64,000 nt of DNA. Origin: CAVTBX01 sp963733135. GTDB lineage: Bacteria; Actinomycetota; Thermoleophilia; Gaiellales; Gaiellaceae. Location of the stretch: the NCBI GenBank assembly GCA_963733135.1, contig CAVTBX010000005.1, positions 62,001 through 126,000 on the forward strand, read 5' to 3'. This document shows, in pieces, positions 40,789 through 48,405 of this stretch (within the stretch, counting starts at the first letter, position 1; each line of letters begins with the position of its first letter). The position numbers and the translations under genes are program-made. Under the pieces are notes generated by a model. The model did not search any database and was not told the origin of the DNA. It saw only the letters and a list, made by a program, of their open reading frames with translations.

Positions 40789-42557
40789 CCGCTGTAGAGC
40801 TGAGGTGGGTTCGGCTGCGCGTAGACCGCCGGGTTGCCCGGCATGCCGACCGGAACCGTGACGATGTTCGGGAACGAGCTCGTCGCCACGTTGTTCGACA
40901 GGATGATGTGCGACGCGACGATCGGCCCGTCGGACTTCGAGTTGTTCCCGAAGGAGACCGCGCCGTTGTGCGCGTAGAGCGCACCCTGGAAGCTCGAGTT
41001 GTTGGCGAACTGGATGCCGTTTCCGGCGGACACGCCGCCCTGGCCGGAGCGCTCGGTGACGAACGTGAGCATCTCCGTGTTCGGGTTCCAGGCGTCGAAG
41101 TCGCAGTCGGCGCCGACGACGCCGCCACACAGCTTGCCGCTGAAGTTGAGGCTTCCTGAGAGGTAGATGGCCGCTTGTCCGTTGTACTGGTTGACCGCAC
41201 CGTTCGAGATTTGTGCGCTCCCGTCGATGTAGATCGTGCCGCTGACTGTGAGCACCTTGGTGGTCGCGTTCCATGAGAGCTCGCCCGTGGCAGGATCGAT
41301 GTGCGTGACCGCCGCGCCGTTGCTGTGGGTAGCTGCCGCCGTGCCCTGCTGAGCGCGCATGACGGTCCACGTCGTTGTGCCAGCGCCTCCTGTGACGACC
41401 ATGTACTCGTTATCGATCTTGATCGTGAAGGTTCCGTAGGTGGGGAAGCCGGCTGCCGATGCCACTGTGAGCGTGGTGTTCGTCGTCGTCGTCGAGCCCG
41501 AGAGAGTGGTCGCGTCGGTGGCCGCGGCGGGGCCCACGCGGCAGGTGTATGAGGACGCAGGCGTGAGGTTCTGGACCGAGAGGCTGTTGTCCCGGACGCC
41601 GTTGTTGTCGAATTGAGGCGGCGAGCCGCTGACGGTCGTGCAGGCCTGGCTCGGGCCCGGCATGGCGTTTGTGTACCACCCCGTGAAGTCCGCCGACGGG
41701 ATCGCAAGGACCGGCACAGACGCGCTGACGCCGTTCGTGTACTGGCCCGAGCCGTTCAAGTACTTGGCCCAGATATTCTTGGCGGAGGTCAAGGTCGCGT
41801 CTGAATATCCCCCGCAGGCACCGATCACGTTGCTCGGTGTCGAGCTGGTTCCGTAGACGCAGTCCTTGCCGACGTAGGTCTCGACGCGCGAGCTCGAGCT
41901 GCCTACGCTGGTGTTATTGCTGAGCGAGAGATTCCCCCCGACGACGAGGTTCGAGGGAGAAAGGTTCGAGTTGTTGCTGAGACAGAGATTTCCCACGACG
42001 TAGAATCGCGAGGCTCCCCCGACGTTGTTGTTGAGCGTCTGGTCGCATGTGTTGCCCGTTCGGGTCGAGAACATGTAGTCCCAGGCTGGGTTGTTGAGCG
42101 GCTGCGTCACTGTCGGGACGACGGGAATTTTCGCCGACAACGTGCGAGTGACATCATTGGTCGCAGCGGTGGGGTTGGCGATCCGGCCCGTGGACGAGAC
42201 CGACCAAACTTGAGTGCTATGGTCGAGCGTTCCCGACCAGGTCACGGTCCCGTTGTCGTAGCTTGTCGTTGTGCTCGGTAGAAGATTGGCCTTGAGTGCA
42301 TTGTTCTCGGGCTTCGAGAGGATCGCGACCATCTCGTTGATCCCGGCCTCGGCGAGGTCGTAGGCGCTCGCGTTCTCCTTTGAGAACTCGGCGCTTCGCA
42401 CGTTGGCGCTCGAGTAGTAGATGAGCGTCGTCCCGCTCACCGAGAGCACACCGAGGACCCCGATGGCCATGACGAGAGAAATCCCGTCTTGCCGTCGGAG
42501 CCGCCGCAGAAACCTGGAAAGCCGCATGGGTGGTGATAGACCTTTCGGAGCTCTCAT
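40785..42557 (-). CDS. PilX-like pilus protein with large adhesin-like ectodomain
   Basis: 590 residues (a second ATG at 42527 would give 580). After a basic leader it has the PilX-type hydrophobic start (GISLVMAIGVLGVLSVSGTT) without Glu at +5, then LAEAGINEMVAILS. The Ser/Asn/Thr-rich ectodomain has about ten Cys and, near residues 355-415, a module (TTLTVASAAGFPTYGTF ... KIDNEYMVV ... TTTWTVMRAQ) shared with the pilV-like gene. The C-terminal region (LNFSGKLCGGVVGADCD ... SFQGALYAHNG) looks like a beta-helix. It could be a tip adhesin. Confidence 0.8.
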   Translation of the reverse strand: MRAPKGLSPPMRLSRFLRRLRRQDGISLVMAIGVLGVLSVSGTTLIYYSSANVRSAEFSKENASAYDLAEAGINEMVAILSKPENNALKANLLPSTTTSYDNGTVTWSGTLDHSTQVWSVSSTGRIANPTAATNDVTRTLSAKIPVVPTVTQPLNNPAWDYMFSTRTGNTCDQTLNNNVGGASRFYVVGNLCLSNNSNLSPSNLVVGGNLSLSNNTSVGSSSSRVETYVGKDCVYGTSSTPSNVIGACGGYSDATLTSAKNIWAKYLNGSGQYTNGVSASVPVLAIPSADFTGWYTNAMPGPSQACTTVSGSPPQFDNNGVRDNSLSVQNLTPASSYTCRVGPAAATDATTLSGSTTTTNTTLTVASAAGFPTYGTFTIKIDNEYMVVTGGAGTTTWTVMRAQQGTAAATHSNGAAVTHIDPATGELSWNATTKVLTVSGTIYIDGSAQISNGAVNQYNGQAAIYLSGSLNFSGKLCGGVVGADCDFDAWNPNTEMLTFVTERSGQGGVSAGNGIQFANNSSFQGALYAHNGAVSFGNNSKSDGPIVASHIILSNNVATSSFPNIVTVPVGMPGNPAVYAQPNPPQLYSG

Positions 42558-42606
42558 CAGAGCCTCGGCTCAGATCGGCGAACCCGCTATCCCCCGTTCG
42601 AGCGGA

Positions 42607-43225
42607 TCAGGCTCGGATCGTGTTCCGGAGCACGATGTCCGTCTGGAGCCGCCAGGTCTGCCAGCCCTCGGTCGGCTTGACGTTGACCCGGAAGTCGACA
42701 CCGAGCTTCCCGAGCGACGACGACGAGGGGGCCGCGTACGTGAAGGCGCTGTCGGTCGTGATGTAGTCGGCCACCGTCGCCGCCGTGCCGCCGTTCACCG
42801 CGCGGCGAAGCTTGTAGCGGCTCGTACCTACGTTCTGGAAGCTGTAGACGACTGTCGTCGTGGCGGCCGCCGACGGCGCTCGGGCAGTGACCCGGCAAGG
42901 TCGCCGTCACCGAGGTCGCTGTCGACGTGATGGCGCTCGCGCAGTGGATCTCCCGGCGCATCCGGTCGACGGCCAGGCGCGCCTGATCCTGGGCGCGGAA
43001 GCGCTGATCGGCTGCGAGCTCGGCTTTCATGCCACGGACGAACAGCGTCGTCAGCGCTCCGAGGATCACACCCATGATGATCAGCACGATCAGGAGCTCG
43101 ACAACCGTGACGCCGCGCTGGGAGGTCAGCGAGCGAGAGTGTGAACGGAACGGCTTCGCCGTTCCTCCATACGAATCGCGCGGAAAGCGGCGCGATTCGC
43201 CCGGCCGCTTAACCGCGGCCTCCAT
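42607..43225 (-). pseudogene. PilW-like minor pilin, frameshifted, with repeat-derived N-terminus
   Basis: First frame from the ATG at 43225: 37 residues of leader, then SQRGVTVVELLIVLIIMGVI, a prepilin site with Glu at +5. The conserved continuation is in another frame after about 42870 (VVYSFQNVGTSRYKLRRAV ... VNVKPTEGWQTWRLQTDIVL) and ends at 42607. A one-base change in GGCGGCCGCC would join them. The first 29 codons are a copy of palindromic element B, so the original start may have been lost or replaced. Confidence 0.75.
43140..43223 (-). repeat. Palindromic element family B, copy 2 (forms the PilW-like N-terminus)
   Basis: Minus-strand copy of the element at 13410-13493. The first stem reads CGAATCGCGC/GCGCGATTCG and the second GGAACGGC-GAA-GCCGTTCC. 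It covers the start codon region of the PilW-like frame and is translated as RRFPRDSYGGTAKPF. The other copy gives RRLPRDSHGGSAKAL in its own reading. Confidence 0.8.
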
Positions 43226-44117
43226 CCTCGACCTTCGCGAGCACTCGCTCGGCGAGCCTGGCGCTCTTCGCGCCGAAGTCCCAGCGCTCCATGATCGACC
43301 GGTCGACCCGGATCAGGATCCGGAGCGCTTCGTCGCCGTCATGCCAGCCGAAGCTCGCGCCCGTCACGATCCACGCGTGCTGGTAGAGCCACCAGTTGAC
43401 GAGTGCTTTCGTCGGCTTGTTCGCCGCTGCGATGCGCTCTTCGACCAGCTTGGCCCGGTCGGGTAGCGGCATCTCGTCGGCCGGCTCGACCGGTGCGCCC
43501 TCGACGACGAAGTCGGGCTTTCGACTGTCAGTTCCGGCGGGCTCCTCCTCAGGCTTTTCCTCGAGGGCCGGCTCGTCTTCCTTCGGCCGAGGCTCGTCCT
43601 TCTTGGCCTCGTCCGACGGCTTGGGCTCGGCGCCCTGGCCCTCAGGGTTGCCAGGGTCGGCGGGCTCCTGCTCGCCCTCGTCGGCCGGATCGGGGTCGGC
43701 GACGAGGCGGAGAGCGGTGCCGTCGTAGGGGGACGAGTTCTCGGGCAAGCCGCGCTCGGAATAGGCGGGGTTCCGCTCGAGGCGCAGCTCGATCGTCGGT
43801 GTACCTGTGTCGAACACGAGAGTCTCCGGCGCGGGGTTCTGAAGCGCCACGAGGTTCGCGGCGTACCCGTCGACCGAGCCGACGACGCGCCAGGCGAACC
43901 CGGCGTCCTCGAGGATCCCCTTCGCGAACACGTACGCCTGCCCTCGCACGTCCGGCGTGCGCAGGGTCTTGGGACCGACCTGAACTTGGGCGGCTGCGTC
44001 CTCCTTCGCCTTCAACTTGTTCGACGCCGCCGCGAAGGTGAGCGAGGTCGCCGCGAGGAGACCGATCACGATCAGGGCAGCAAGGCGCGGCAAGAGAGCA
44101 GCGAGGCGCGCAGTCAT
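43209..44117 (-). CDS. Membrane-anchored PASTA-like protein of the pilus operon
   Basis: 302 residues from the ATG at 44117. One N-terminal span (LAALIVIGLLAATSLTFAAA), a single PASTA-like domain (about 48-112; TPDVRGQAYVFAKGILEDAG ... NPAPETLVFDTGTPTIELRL), a Pro/Glu/Lys-rich linker and a C-terminal domain of about 80 residues (ALVNWWLYQHAWIVTGASFG) that I do not recognise. PASTA domains bind peptidoglycan, so it may anchor or guide the pilus through the wall. It overlaps the PilW-like frame by 17 bases. Confidence 0.75.
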   Translation of the reverse strand: MTARLAALLPRLAALIVIGLLAATSLTFAAASNKLKAKEDAAAQVQVGPKTLRTPDVRGQAYVFAKGILEDAGFAWRVVGSVDGYAANLVALQNPAPETLVFDTGTPTIELRLERNPAYSERGLPENSSPYDGTALRLVADPDPADEGEQEPADPGNPEGQGAEPKPSDEAKKDEPRPKEDEPALEEKPEEEPAGTDSRKPDFVVEGAPVEPADEMPLPDRAKLVEERIAAANKPTKALVNWWLYQHAWIVTGASFGWHDGDEALRILIRVDRSIMERWDFGAKSARLAERVLAKVEDGGRG

Positions 44118-44124
44118 AGAGGGA

Positions 44125-44152
44125 AAATCGGCACGGCGAGGCAAACGCTCGT
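44125..44152 (-). promoter_or_regulatory. Weak sigma28-type promoter candidate
   Basis: Minus strand GCCGATTT (44132-44125) lies seven bases before the PASTA-protein ATG, the same offset as other pilus promoters, but the -35 at 15 bp is ACGAG, a poor match. An additional CCCGATAG lies just upstream. Weaker than the other members of the set. Confidence 0.35.
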
Positions 44153-44156
44153 GCCT

Positions 44157-45620
44157 CTATCGGGTGAAGGTCACGACGCCCGAGTCAACGGGCTCGGAGT
44201 CGACGACGTCTGAGCGAGCGACTTCGAAGAGCGGACCGCCGCCCGTGGGCGCCTCGTCGCCACCCGCGTCCTGCCAGCTGAACGCGCGATCGGCGAACGA
44301 CTGGAACCAGGCCGCGTCCTGCGGGTACGAGTGCGTCGGCGAATACTGGAGATGGAGGTGCGGGCCGGTGGTGTTGCCGGTCAGCCCGACGATGCCGAGC
44401 GGAGCGCCGGCCGCGAGCGCCGCGCCGGGCTCGACCGTCGGCTCGAGGTAGGCGAGATGGCAGTAGACGTAGTCCTGCCCGTCCTCGGCACGGATTGAGA
44501 GGCCGATTCCGCAGCGACCAGTGGACGATGGCCAGGCGTCCGTCACGACCGCGTCCGCGAGCGCGAAGACGGGCGAGCCTTCCGGGGCCGCGATGTCCGC
44601 AGCCGGATAGTCGTGGTGGCGATGCGAGACGGAGACCACCCCGGCGCCACCTCCCACGGGGAAGACGTATTCGCCCGAGACCATCACGCCCCCGAAAGCG
44701 GCGGCAGTCGCCGGCCTCGTGAACGTGACGGCGCCTGCGGTTGTTGCCGCCTCCTTGCGAAGCTCGTCGAGGCGCGTGACCTCGTAGTCGAGCTTGGCCC
44801 CAAGCCGGTCGAGGCGCTGCGCCACCTCTTCTCGCGCCTGACTCAGGCTCACGACCTCGGCCTCGAGCTTCCGGAACTGCCGGTCGCCGAGGCTCGGGTC
44901 GCCCGCCTTCTGCTCTGCGGCGAGAATGTCCCACTCGAGCTCGTCGGCTTCCCGCTCGACGGAGACCATCGCCTGGCGGGCTCGGGTGACGCGCTTCCGG
45001 GCGTTCGTGATCCGCTTCTCGATGTCGTCGATCGCGAAGACGAGTCGAGGCCCGGCCGGCTGCGTCGGGAAGCCCGGGGCGAAGAGGCTCGAGCCCAGGT
45101 CGTCGCCGAACAGCCGGGCAAGCTCGAGGACGTCGTCGACGTACCACTGCGCGTGGTTGTAGGCGAAGATCGCACGCGACAGGTCGGTCGCCGCGCCGGC
45201 GGCCGCGAGGTAACGGGCGGCCGAGTAGACACCGTCCTCGGGATTCCAGGGGCTCGCGACGCCGTCCCCGTTCCCGTCGGTGCCCCAGCGAAGCCAGGTG
45301 TCCGGGATGAACTGCATCCAGCCGAGCGCACCCGCCGAGCTGGGCCCCATGTTCTGGCCGAAGTTCGACTCGATCTTGTTGATCGCCCCGAGCACCTGCC
45401 ACGGGACGCCGTAGGCCGCGCCCGCGGCACGCCAGAGAGTCAGGAGCTCGTCGTAGGTGCGTACCTCGTAGACAGCAGGCGGCGTCTTCCAGTTCGGGGG
45501 GAGCCTGAGACCTGGGCCGTTCGGGGTCGAGGCGCTCGGGAGCGGGGCCGCGCTCGACGTGCTCCCGGCGATCGCTGCGAACACGAGCGCCAGAGCCGAG
45601 ATAACGATGACCCGCCGCAT
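44157..45620 (-). CDS. Exported SLT transglycosylase fused to M23 endopeptidase
   Basis: 487 residues with a signal peptide (1-24). Residues 60-165 are a soluble lytic transglycosylase domain (AINKIESNFGQNMGPSSAGA; catalytic Glu in KIESNFG, then LGWMQFIPDTW). Residues 195-290 form a coiled coil. Residues 320-425 are an M23/LytM domain with HHDYPAADIAAPEGSPV and GPHLHLQY supplying the zinc ligands. One enzyme would cut both glycan and peptide of the wall. Its place between pilT2 and the PASTA gene suggests local wall opening for the pilus. Confidence 0.9.
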   Translation of the reverse strand: MRRVIVISALALVFAAIAGSTSSAAPLPSASTPNGPGLRLPPNWKTPPAVYEVRTYDELLTLWRAAGAAYGVPWQVLGAINKIESNFGQNMGPSSAGALGWMQFIPDTWLRWGTDGNGDGVASPWNPEDGVYSAARYLAAAGAATDLSRAIFAYNHAQWYVDDVLELARLFGDDLGSSLFAPGFPTQPAGPRLVFAIDDIEKRITNARKRVTRARQAMVSVEREADELEWDILAAEQKAGDPSLGDRQFRKLEAEVVSLSQAREEVAQRLDRLGAKLDYEVTRLDELRKEAATTAGAVTFTRPATAAAFGGVMVSGEYVFPVGGGAGVVSVSHRHHDYPAADIAAPEGSPVFALADAVVTDAWPSSTGRCGIGLSIRAEDGQDYVYCHLAYLEPTVEPGAALAAGAPLGIVGLTGNTTGPHLHLQYSPTHSYPQDAAWFQSFADRAFSWQDAGGDEAPTGGGPLFEVARSDVVDSEPVDSGVVTFTR

Positions 45621-45629
45621 GTCCTCGGC

Positions 45630-46802
45630 CTAACCCGCGACCCGAAGGCCGACTGACTCGTCGTCTGGCTCCGAGTCTTGCTCAGCGGACGCCTCCTCCT
45701 CGACGGCCTCCGCACTCTCCTCGAACTTCTTCTTGCGGAGCGCCTGGTCGACTTCGATCTCGAAGTCGTGCCGGTTGCTCGCTGCGGCCGCGGCGGTCTC
45801 GAAGTCGACGACATCGTCGAGAACCAGCCTCACGAGGTGCTGCGAGAAGCTCTGCATGAGGTGGAAGGAGCCGTCCTCGATCGCCTCGGTGATCTCCTCG
45901 GCCCTCGCGTCGCGGATGAGGTCGGCGACACGCGCGGTGTTAACCATCACCTCGACGGCTGCGATCCGGCCGTTGTCCTTGCGCGGCAAGAGGCGCTGGC
46001 TGATGACGCCGCGCAGGACGCCGGCGAGGATCTGCCGCGTCATCTCCTGCTTCTCGGGAGGGAAGAACTCGACGAGCCGGCCGATGGTCTCGGCGGCGTC
46101 GACCGTGTGGAGCGTCGAGAGCACGAGGTGCCCGGACTCGGAGGCCTGAAGCGCCGCCCGCGCCGACTCCTCGTCGCGGAGCTCGCCGATCAGGATCACG
46201 TCGGGGTCCTGGCGGAGCGCCCGGCGCAGTCCCTCGAGGTACGAGGAGGTGTCGAGCCCGACCTCGCGCTGGTTGACGATGCAGCCCTTGTCGTCGTGGA
46301 CGATCTCGATCGGGTCTTCGATCGTGACGATGTGCTGCTGTCGCGAACGGTTGATCTTGTCGAGCATGGCGGCGAGCGTCGTCGACTTGCCGGACCCGGT
46401 CGCTCCGGTCACGAGGATGAGCCCGCGGTGCTCGTCCGCCAGCTTCTCCACGCCATGCGGCAGGCCGAGCTTCTCGAAGCTCGGCACGGTCTTCGGGATG
46501 TAGCGGAACGCGAAGGAGATCGCGCCGCGCTGCCGGTACCCGTTGACGCGAAAGCGCCCGTTGCCGAGGCTCACGTAGGCGGTGTCGAGATCCCCGGACT
46601 CGGCGAACTCCTCGCGCTTTCGCGGCGTCCGTTCGGTGACGACGTCGATGAAGTGCGCGAGCGTCTTGTCGTCGAGCATGCCCTCGCCGATCACCGGTGT
46701 GAGCGTCCCGTCGACGCGAACCATCGGTGGCGAGTCGATCTTCAAGTGAAGATCGCTGCCGCCGATCTCGATCATGTGTTGGAGGAGGTCGTCCAGGTCC
46801 AT
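45630..46802 (-). CDS. Second PilT-type ATPase (PilU-like)
   Basis: 390 residues from the ATG at 46802. Walker A is GATGSGKSTT (Ala for the usual Pro), Asp box TIEDPIEI, Walker B region VILIGELRD, His box STLHT. Where PilT has AIRNLIRE this protein has VADLIRDA, and it ends in a long acidic tail. These traits fit an accessory retraction ATPase like PilU. First gene of the operon running to pilB, with a TAAAG-N15-GCCGATGC promoter. Confidence 0.92.
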   Translation of the reverse strand: MDLDDLLQHMIEIGGSDLHLKIDSPPMVRVDGTLTPVIGEGMLDDKTLAHFIDVVTERTPRKREEFAESGDLDTAYVSLGNGRFRVNGYRQRGAISFAFRYIPKTVPSFEKLGLPHGVEKLADEHRGLILVTGATGSGKSTTLAAMLDKINRSRQQHIVTIEDPIEIVHDDKGCIVNQREVGLDTSSYLEGLRRALRQDPDVILIGELRDEESARAALQASESGHLVLSTLHTVDAAETIGRLVEFFPPEKQEMTRQILAGVLRGVISQRLLPRKDNGRIAAVEVMVNTARVADLIRDARAEEITEAIEDGSFHLMQSFSQHLVRLVLDDVVDFETAAAAASNRHDFEIEVDQALRKKKFEESAEAVEEEASAEQDSEPDDESVGLRVAG

Positions 46803-46818
46803 GGCGCAGCCTTTGCGA

Positions 46819-46846
46819 GCATCGGCTGCGAAGGCTCTTTTCTTTA
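46819..46846 (-). promoter_or_regulatory. Sigma28/WhiG-type promoter of the second pilT
   Basis: Minus strand: TAAAG (46846-46842), 15 bp, GCCGATGC (46826-46819), 16 nt before the ATG. It has the perfect consensus -35 of the FliA/WhiG class. Confidence 0.72.
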
Positions 46847-46882
46847 GGAGGGGCGGGGCGGCCCCGTCCCTCCCGTTCACCC

Positions 46883-46955
46883 GTAGGGGCGGGACTTGTC
46901 CCGCCCGCGTCCGGCGTACCGTTCACCCGTAGGGGCGAGGCATGCCTCGCCCGCG
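46883..46955 (+). repeat. Palindromic element family A, two direct copies
   Basis: 46883-46909 (core GGGCGGGACTTGTCCCGCCC) and 46929-46955 (core GGGCGAGGCATGCCTCGCCC), both forward and both preceded by GTTCACCC. The unit repeats every 46 bp, so one arose by duplication or each landed at the same target. They lie between the divergent pilT2 and tRNA-Tyr; with the promoter they account for most of the 263-bp gap. Confidence 0.85.
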
Positions 46956-47065
46956 CCTCACCGCAGGCCGGCGGGTGTACGGATCCGGCTCGTCGAACCG
47001 ACCGCACGATCCACTCAGCCGCGGCTTTGGCCGCCTCCGGCCTCGGGCTAGAATGCGCGCCGGCC

Positions 47066-47147
47066 GGGGGAGTTCCCGAGTGGCCAAAGGGGACCGGCTG
47101 TAAACCGGTTGGCTCCGCCTTCGGAGGTTCGAATCCTCCCTCCCCCA
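47066..47147 (+). tRNA. tRNA-Tyr (GUA)
   Basis: 82-nt class II tRNA: acceptor GGGGGAG/CTCCCCC, anticodon loop CTGTAAA (GTA), a long variable arm (GGCTCCGCC region) and T arm GAGGTTCGAATCCTC, discriminator A. The encoded 3' end continues TACC, not CCA. It is followed by two hairpins. Confidence 0.96.
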
Positions 47148-47160
47148 TACCCCAACCGAC

Positions 47161-47201
47161 GCGAGTCCGGCCGCGCCTTCGGCGCGACCATGACGACTCG
47201 C
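47161..47201 (+). repeat. Palindromic element family C, copy 3
   Basis: Arms GCGAGTC (47161-47167) and GACTCGC (47195-47201), then CGG, inner stem CGCGCC-TTC-GGCGCG (47172-47186) and CCATGAC (47188-47194). It has the same order as the copies at 700-740 and 9296-9344. It lies just after tRNA-Tyr. Confidence 0.75.
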
Positions 47202-47233
47202 TTCGGGATCGGGCAACCTGGTCGTGCTGATGG

Positions 47234-47264
47234 GAGCAGCACCGGGCAAAGCCCGGCGCTGCTC
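47234..47264 (+). terminator. Stem-loop between tRNA-Tyr and the YbaK-like gene
   Basis: GAGCAGC-A-CCGGGC, loop AAA, GCCCGG-C-GCTGCTC: 13 paired bases with one mismatch. No T-run follows. Possible terminator for the tRNA transcript. Confidence 0.45.
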
Positions 47265-47283
47265 GGACGTGAAAGGCTTGGGC

Positions 47284-47742
47284 ATGGCTTTGCACCCGAC
47301 TGCTCAGCGCGTTGCTGACCGGTTGCGGCTCGCTGGGCTGGCCGTTGACGTTCACGAGCTGCCTTCGTCCACTCGGACTGCCGTCGAGGCTGCGGAGGCT
47401 GTGGGATGTGAGGTCGGGCAGATCGTCAAGTCGCTCGTCTTTGTGGCGGACAATGGGCCGCTGCTTTGCCTTTGTGCTGGCGATCGACGAGTCGACGTCT
47501 CGATGCTCGGCGCGGCGGTTCGGCAGGCCTCGGCTGACGAGGTTCGGGCTGCCACCGGGTTTGCGATCGGCGGAGTGCCGCCGCTCGGGCACGACTCTCG
47601 GCTCGACACGGTGATCGACGAGTCGCTCGGGCGCTACGAGACCGTCTGGTGCGCGGCGGGAACGCCCTTCGCGGTGTTCGAGGCGCGCTTCGCCGACCTC
47701 GTCGCGGCGATCCCTGGCGCTTCGGTTCGGGCGGTGTCCTAG
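47284..47742 (+). CDS. YbaK/ProX-type aminoacyl-tRNA deacylase
   Basis: 152 residues from the ATG at 47284. The YbaK/EbsC fold is recognisable from VGQIVKSLVFVADNGPLLCL (conserved Lys), ATGFAIGGVPPLGHD (the GG-x-PP-x-GH motif) and a final YETVWCAAGTPFAVFE. The family hydrolyses mischarged aminoacyl-tRNAs such as Cys-tRNA-Pro. Its stop overlaps the convergent DUF3618 gene by four bases. Confidence 0.9.
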   Translation: MALHPTAQRVADRLRLAGLAVDVHELPSSTRTAVEAAEAVGCEVGQIVKSLVFVADNGPLLCLCAGDRRVDVSMLGAAVRQASADEVRAATGFAIGGVPPLGHDSRLDTVIDESLGRYETVWCAAGTPFAVFEARFADLVAAIPGASVRAVS

Positions 47743-48020
47743 CGCTGGAGGATGCGGAAGCGCCCGATGCGGGCCTTCTCGTCGCCCTCACGGCCGCGGC
47801 GCGCGAAGTAGCGCATCGTCGCGCCGATCCCGCCCGCGACCACGAAGCCGACCCCGACTGCCCCGGCGGCGACGGCCGGCAGGTTGGCGCGCACCTTGCC
47901 CGCGACATCCGTGGCAGACGCCAGGCCGCCACGCAGCTCTTCGACCGCGCCGGCGAGCTCCTCGCGCTCGCGCGCGATGTCTCTCCGGACGTCCTCCGGC
48001 GTTCGTCCGTTCCTAGGCAT
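47739..48020 (-). CDS. DUF3618-like membrane protein
   Basis: 93 residues. The N-terminal RTPEDVRRDIAREREELAGA matches the DUF3618 pattern, followed by a helix and one span (VAAGAVGVGFVVAGGI). It overlaps the holin-like gene by eight bases. Last of four overlapping small membrane protein genes that commonly travel together in Actinomycetota. Confidence 0.8.
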   Translation of the reverse strand: MPRNGRTPEDVRRDIAREREELAGAVEELRGGLASATDVAGKVRANLPAVAAGAVGVGFVVAGGIGATMRYFARRGREGDEKARIGRFRILQR

Positions 48021-48405
48021 GGCTCTTGATCCGATCCTGGGTCAGCTTCGCTTCTTCGATCGCCTGCTCGGGCACCGGCGGCGTTCCCTTCTTCACGCGG
48101 CTGAGCCCGACTAGGGCAAGCACGACGGCCACGAGTAGCAGGCCTCCGAAGACGATGAGCAGGGCAAGCCAGGTCGAGAGTGCCGTCGCAATCCCGGCAG
48201 CGGCCGCGGCGAGCCCGAAGCCGAACGCATAGAGGCCGAAGAGCGCAGCGCCGATGAGCAGCCCGGCACCCAGGCCGAGGTTCGTGGCCTTGCGCTTGAG
48301 CTCGAGGGAGGCGAGCTCCATCTCGAGGCGGGCGAGCGCGCTGGCGTGTTCGGCGACGCTCTTCGCTGAGCTGCCGACGCCGCCGTTAGTCGTTCGGGTG
48401 GGCAT
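48013..48405 (-). CDS. Holin-superfamily-like membrane protein (Phage_holin_3_6 type)
   Basis: 130 residues: an amphipathic N-terminal helix (AEHASALARLEMELASLELK) and two spans (about 45-70 and 77-102). This is the layout of the actinobacterial holin-X/DUF1469 family, found in chromosomes next to DUF3618. Despite the family name there is no phage context here. Confidence 0.75.
   Translation of the reverse strand: MPTRTTNGGVGSSAKSVAEHASALARLEMELASLELKRKATNLGLGAGLLIGAALFGLYAFGFGLAAAAAGIATALSTWLALLIVFGGLLLVAVVLALVGLSRVKKGTPPVPEQAIEEAKLTQDRIKSHA

Noticed and set aside
42572..42579. GCCGATCT upstream of the PilX-like gene as a promoter
   Set aside because: The -35 position reads GAACG, a poor match, and the distance to the ATG differs; kept out of the set.
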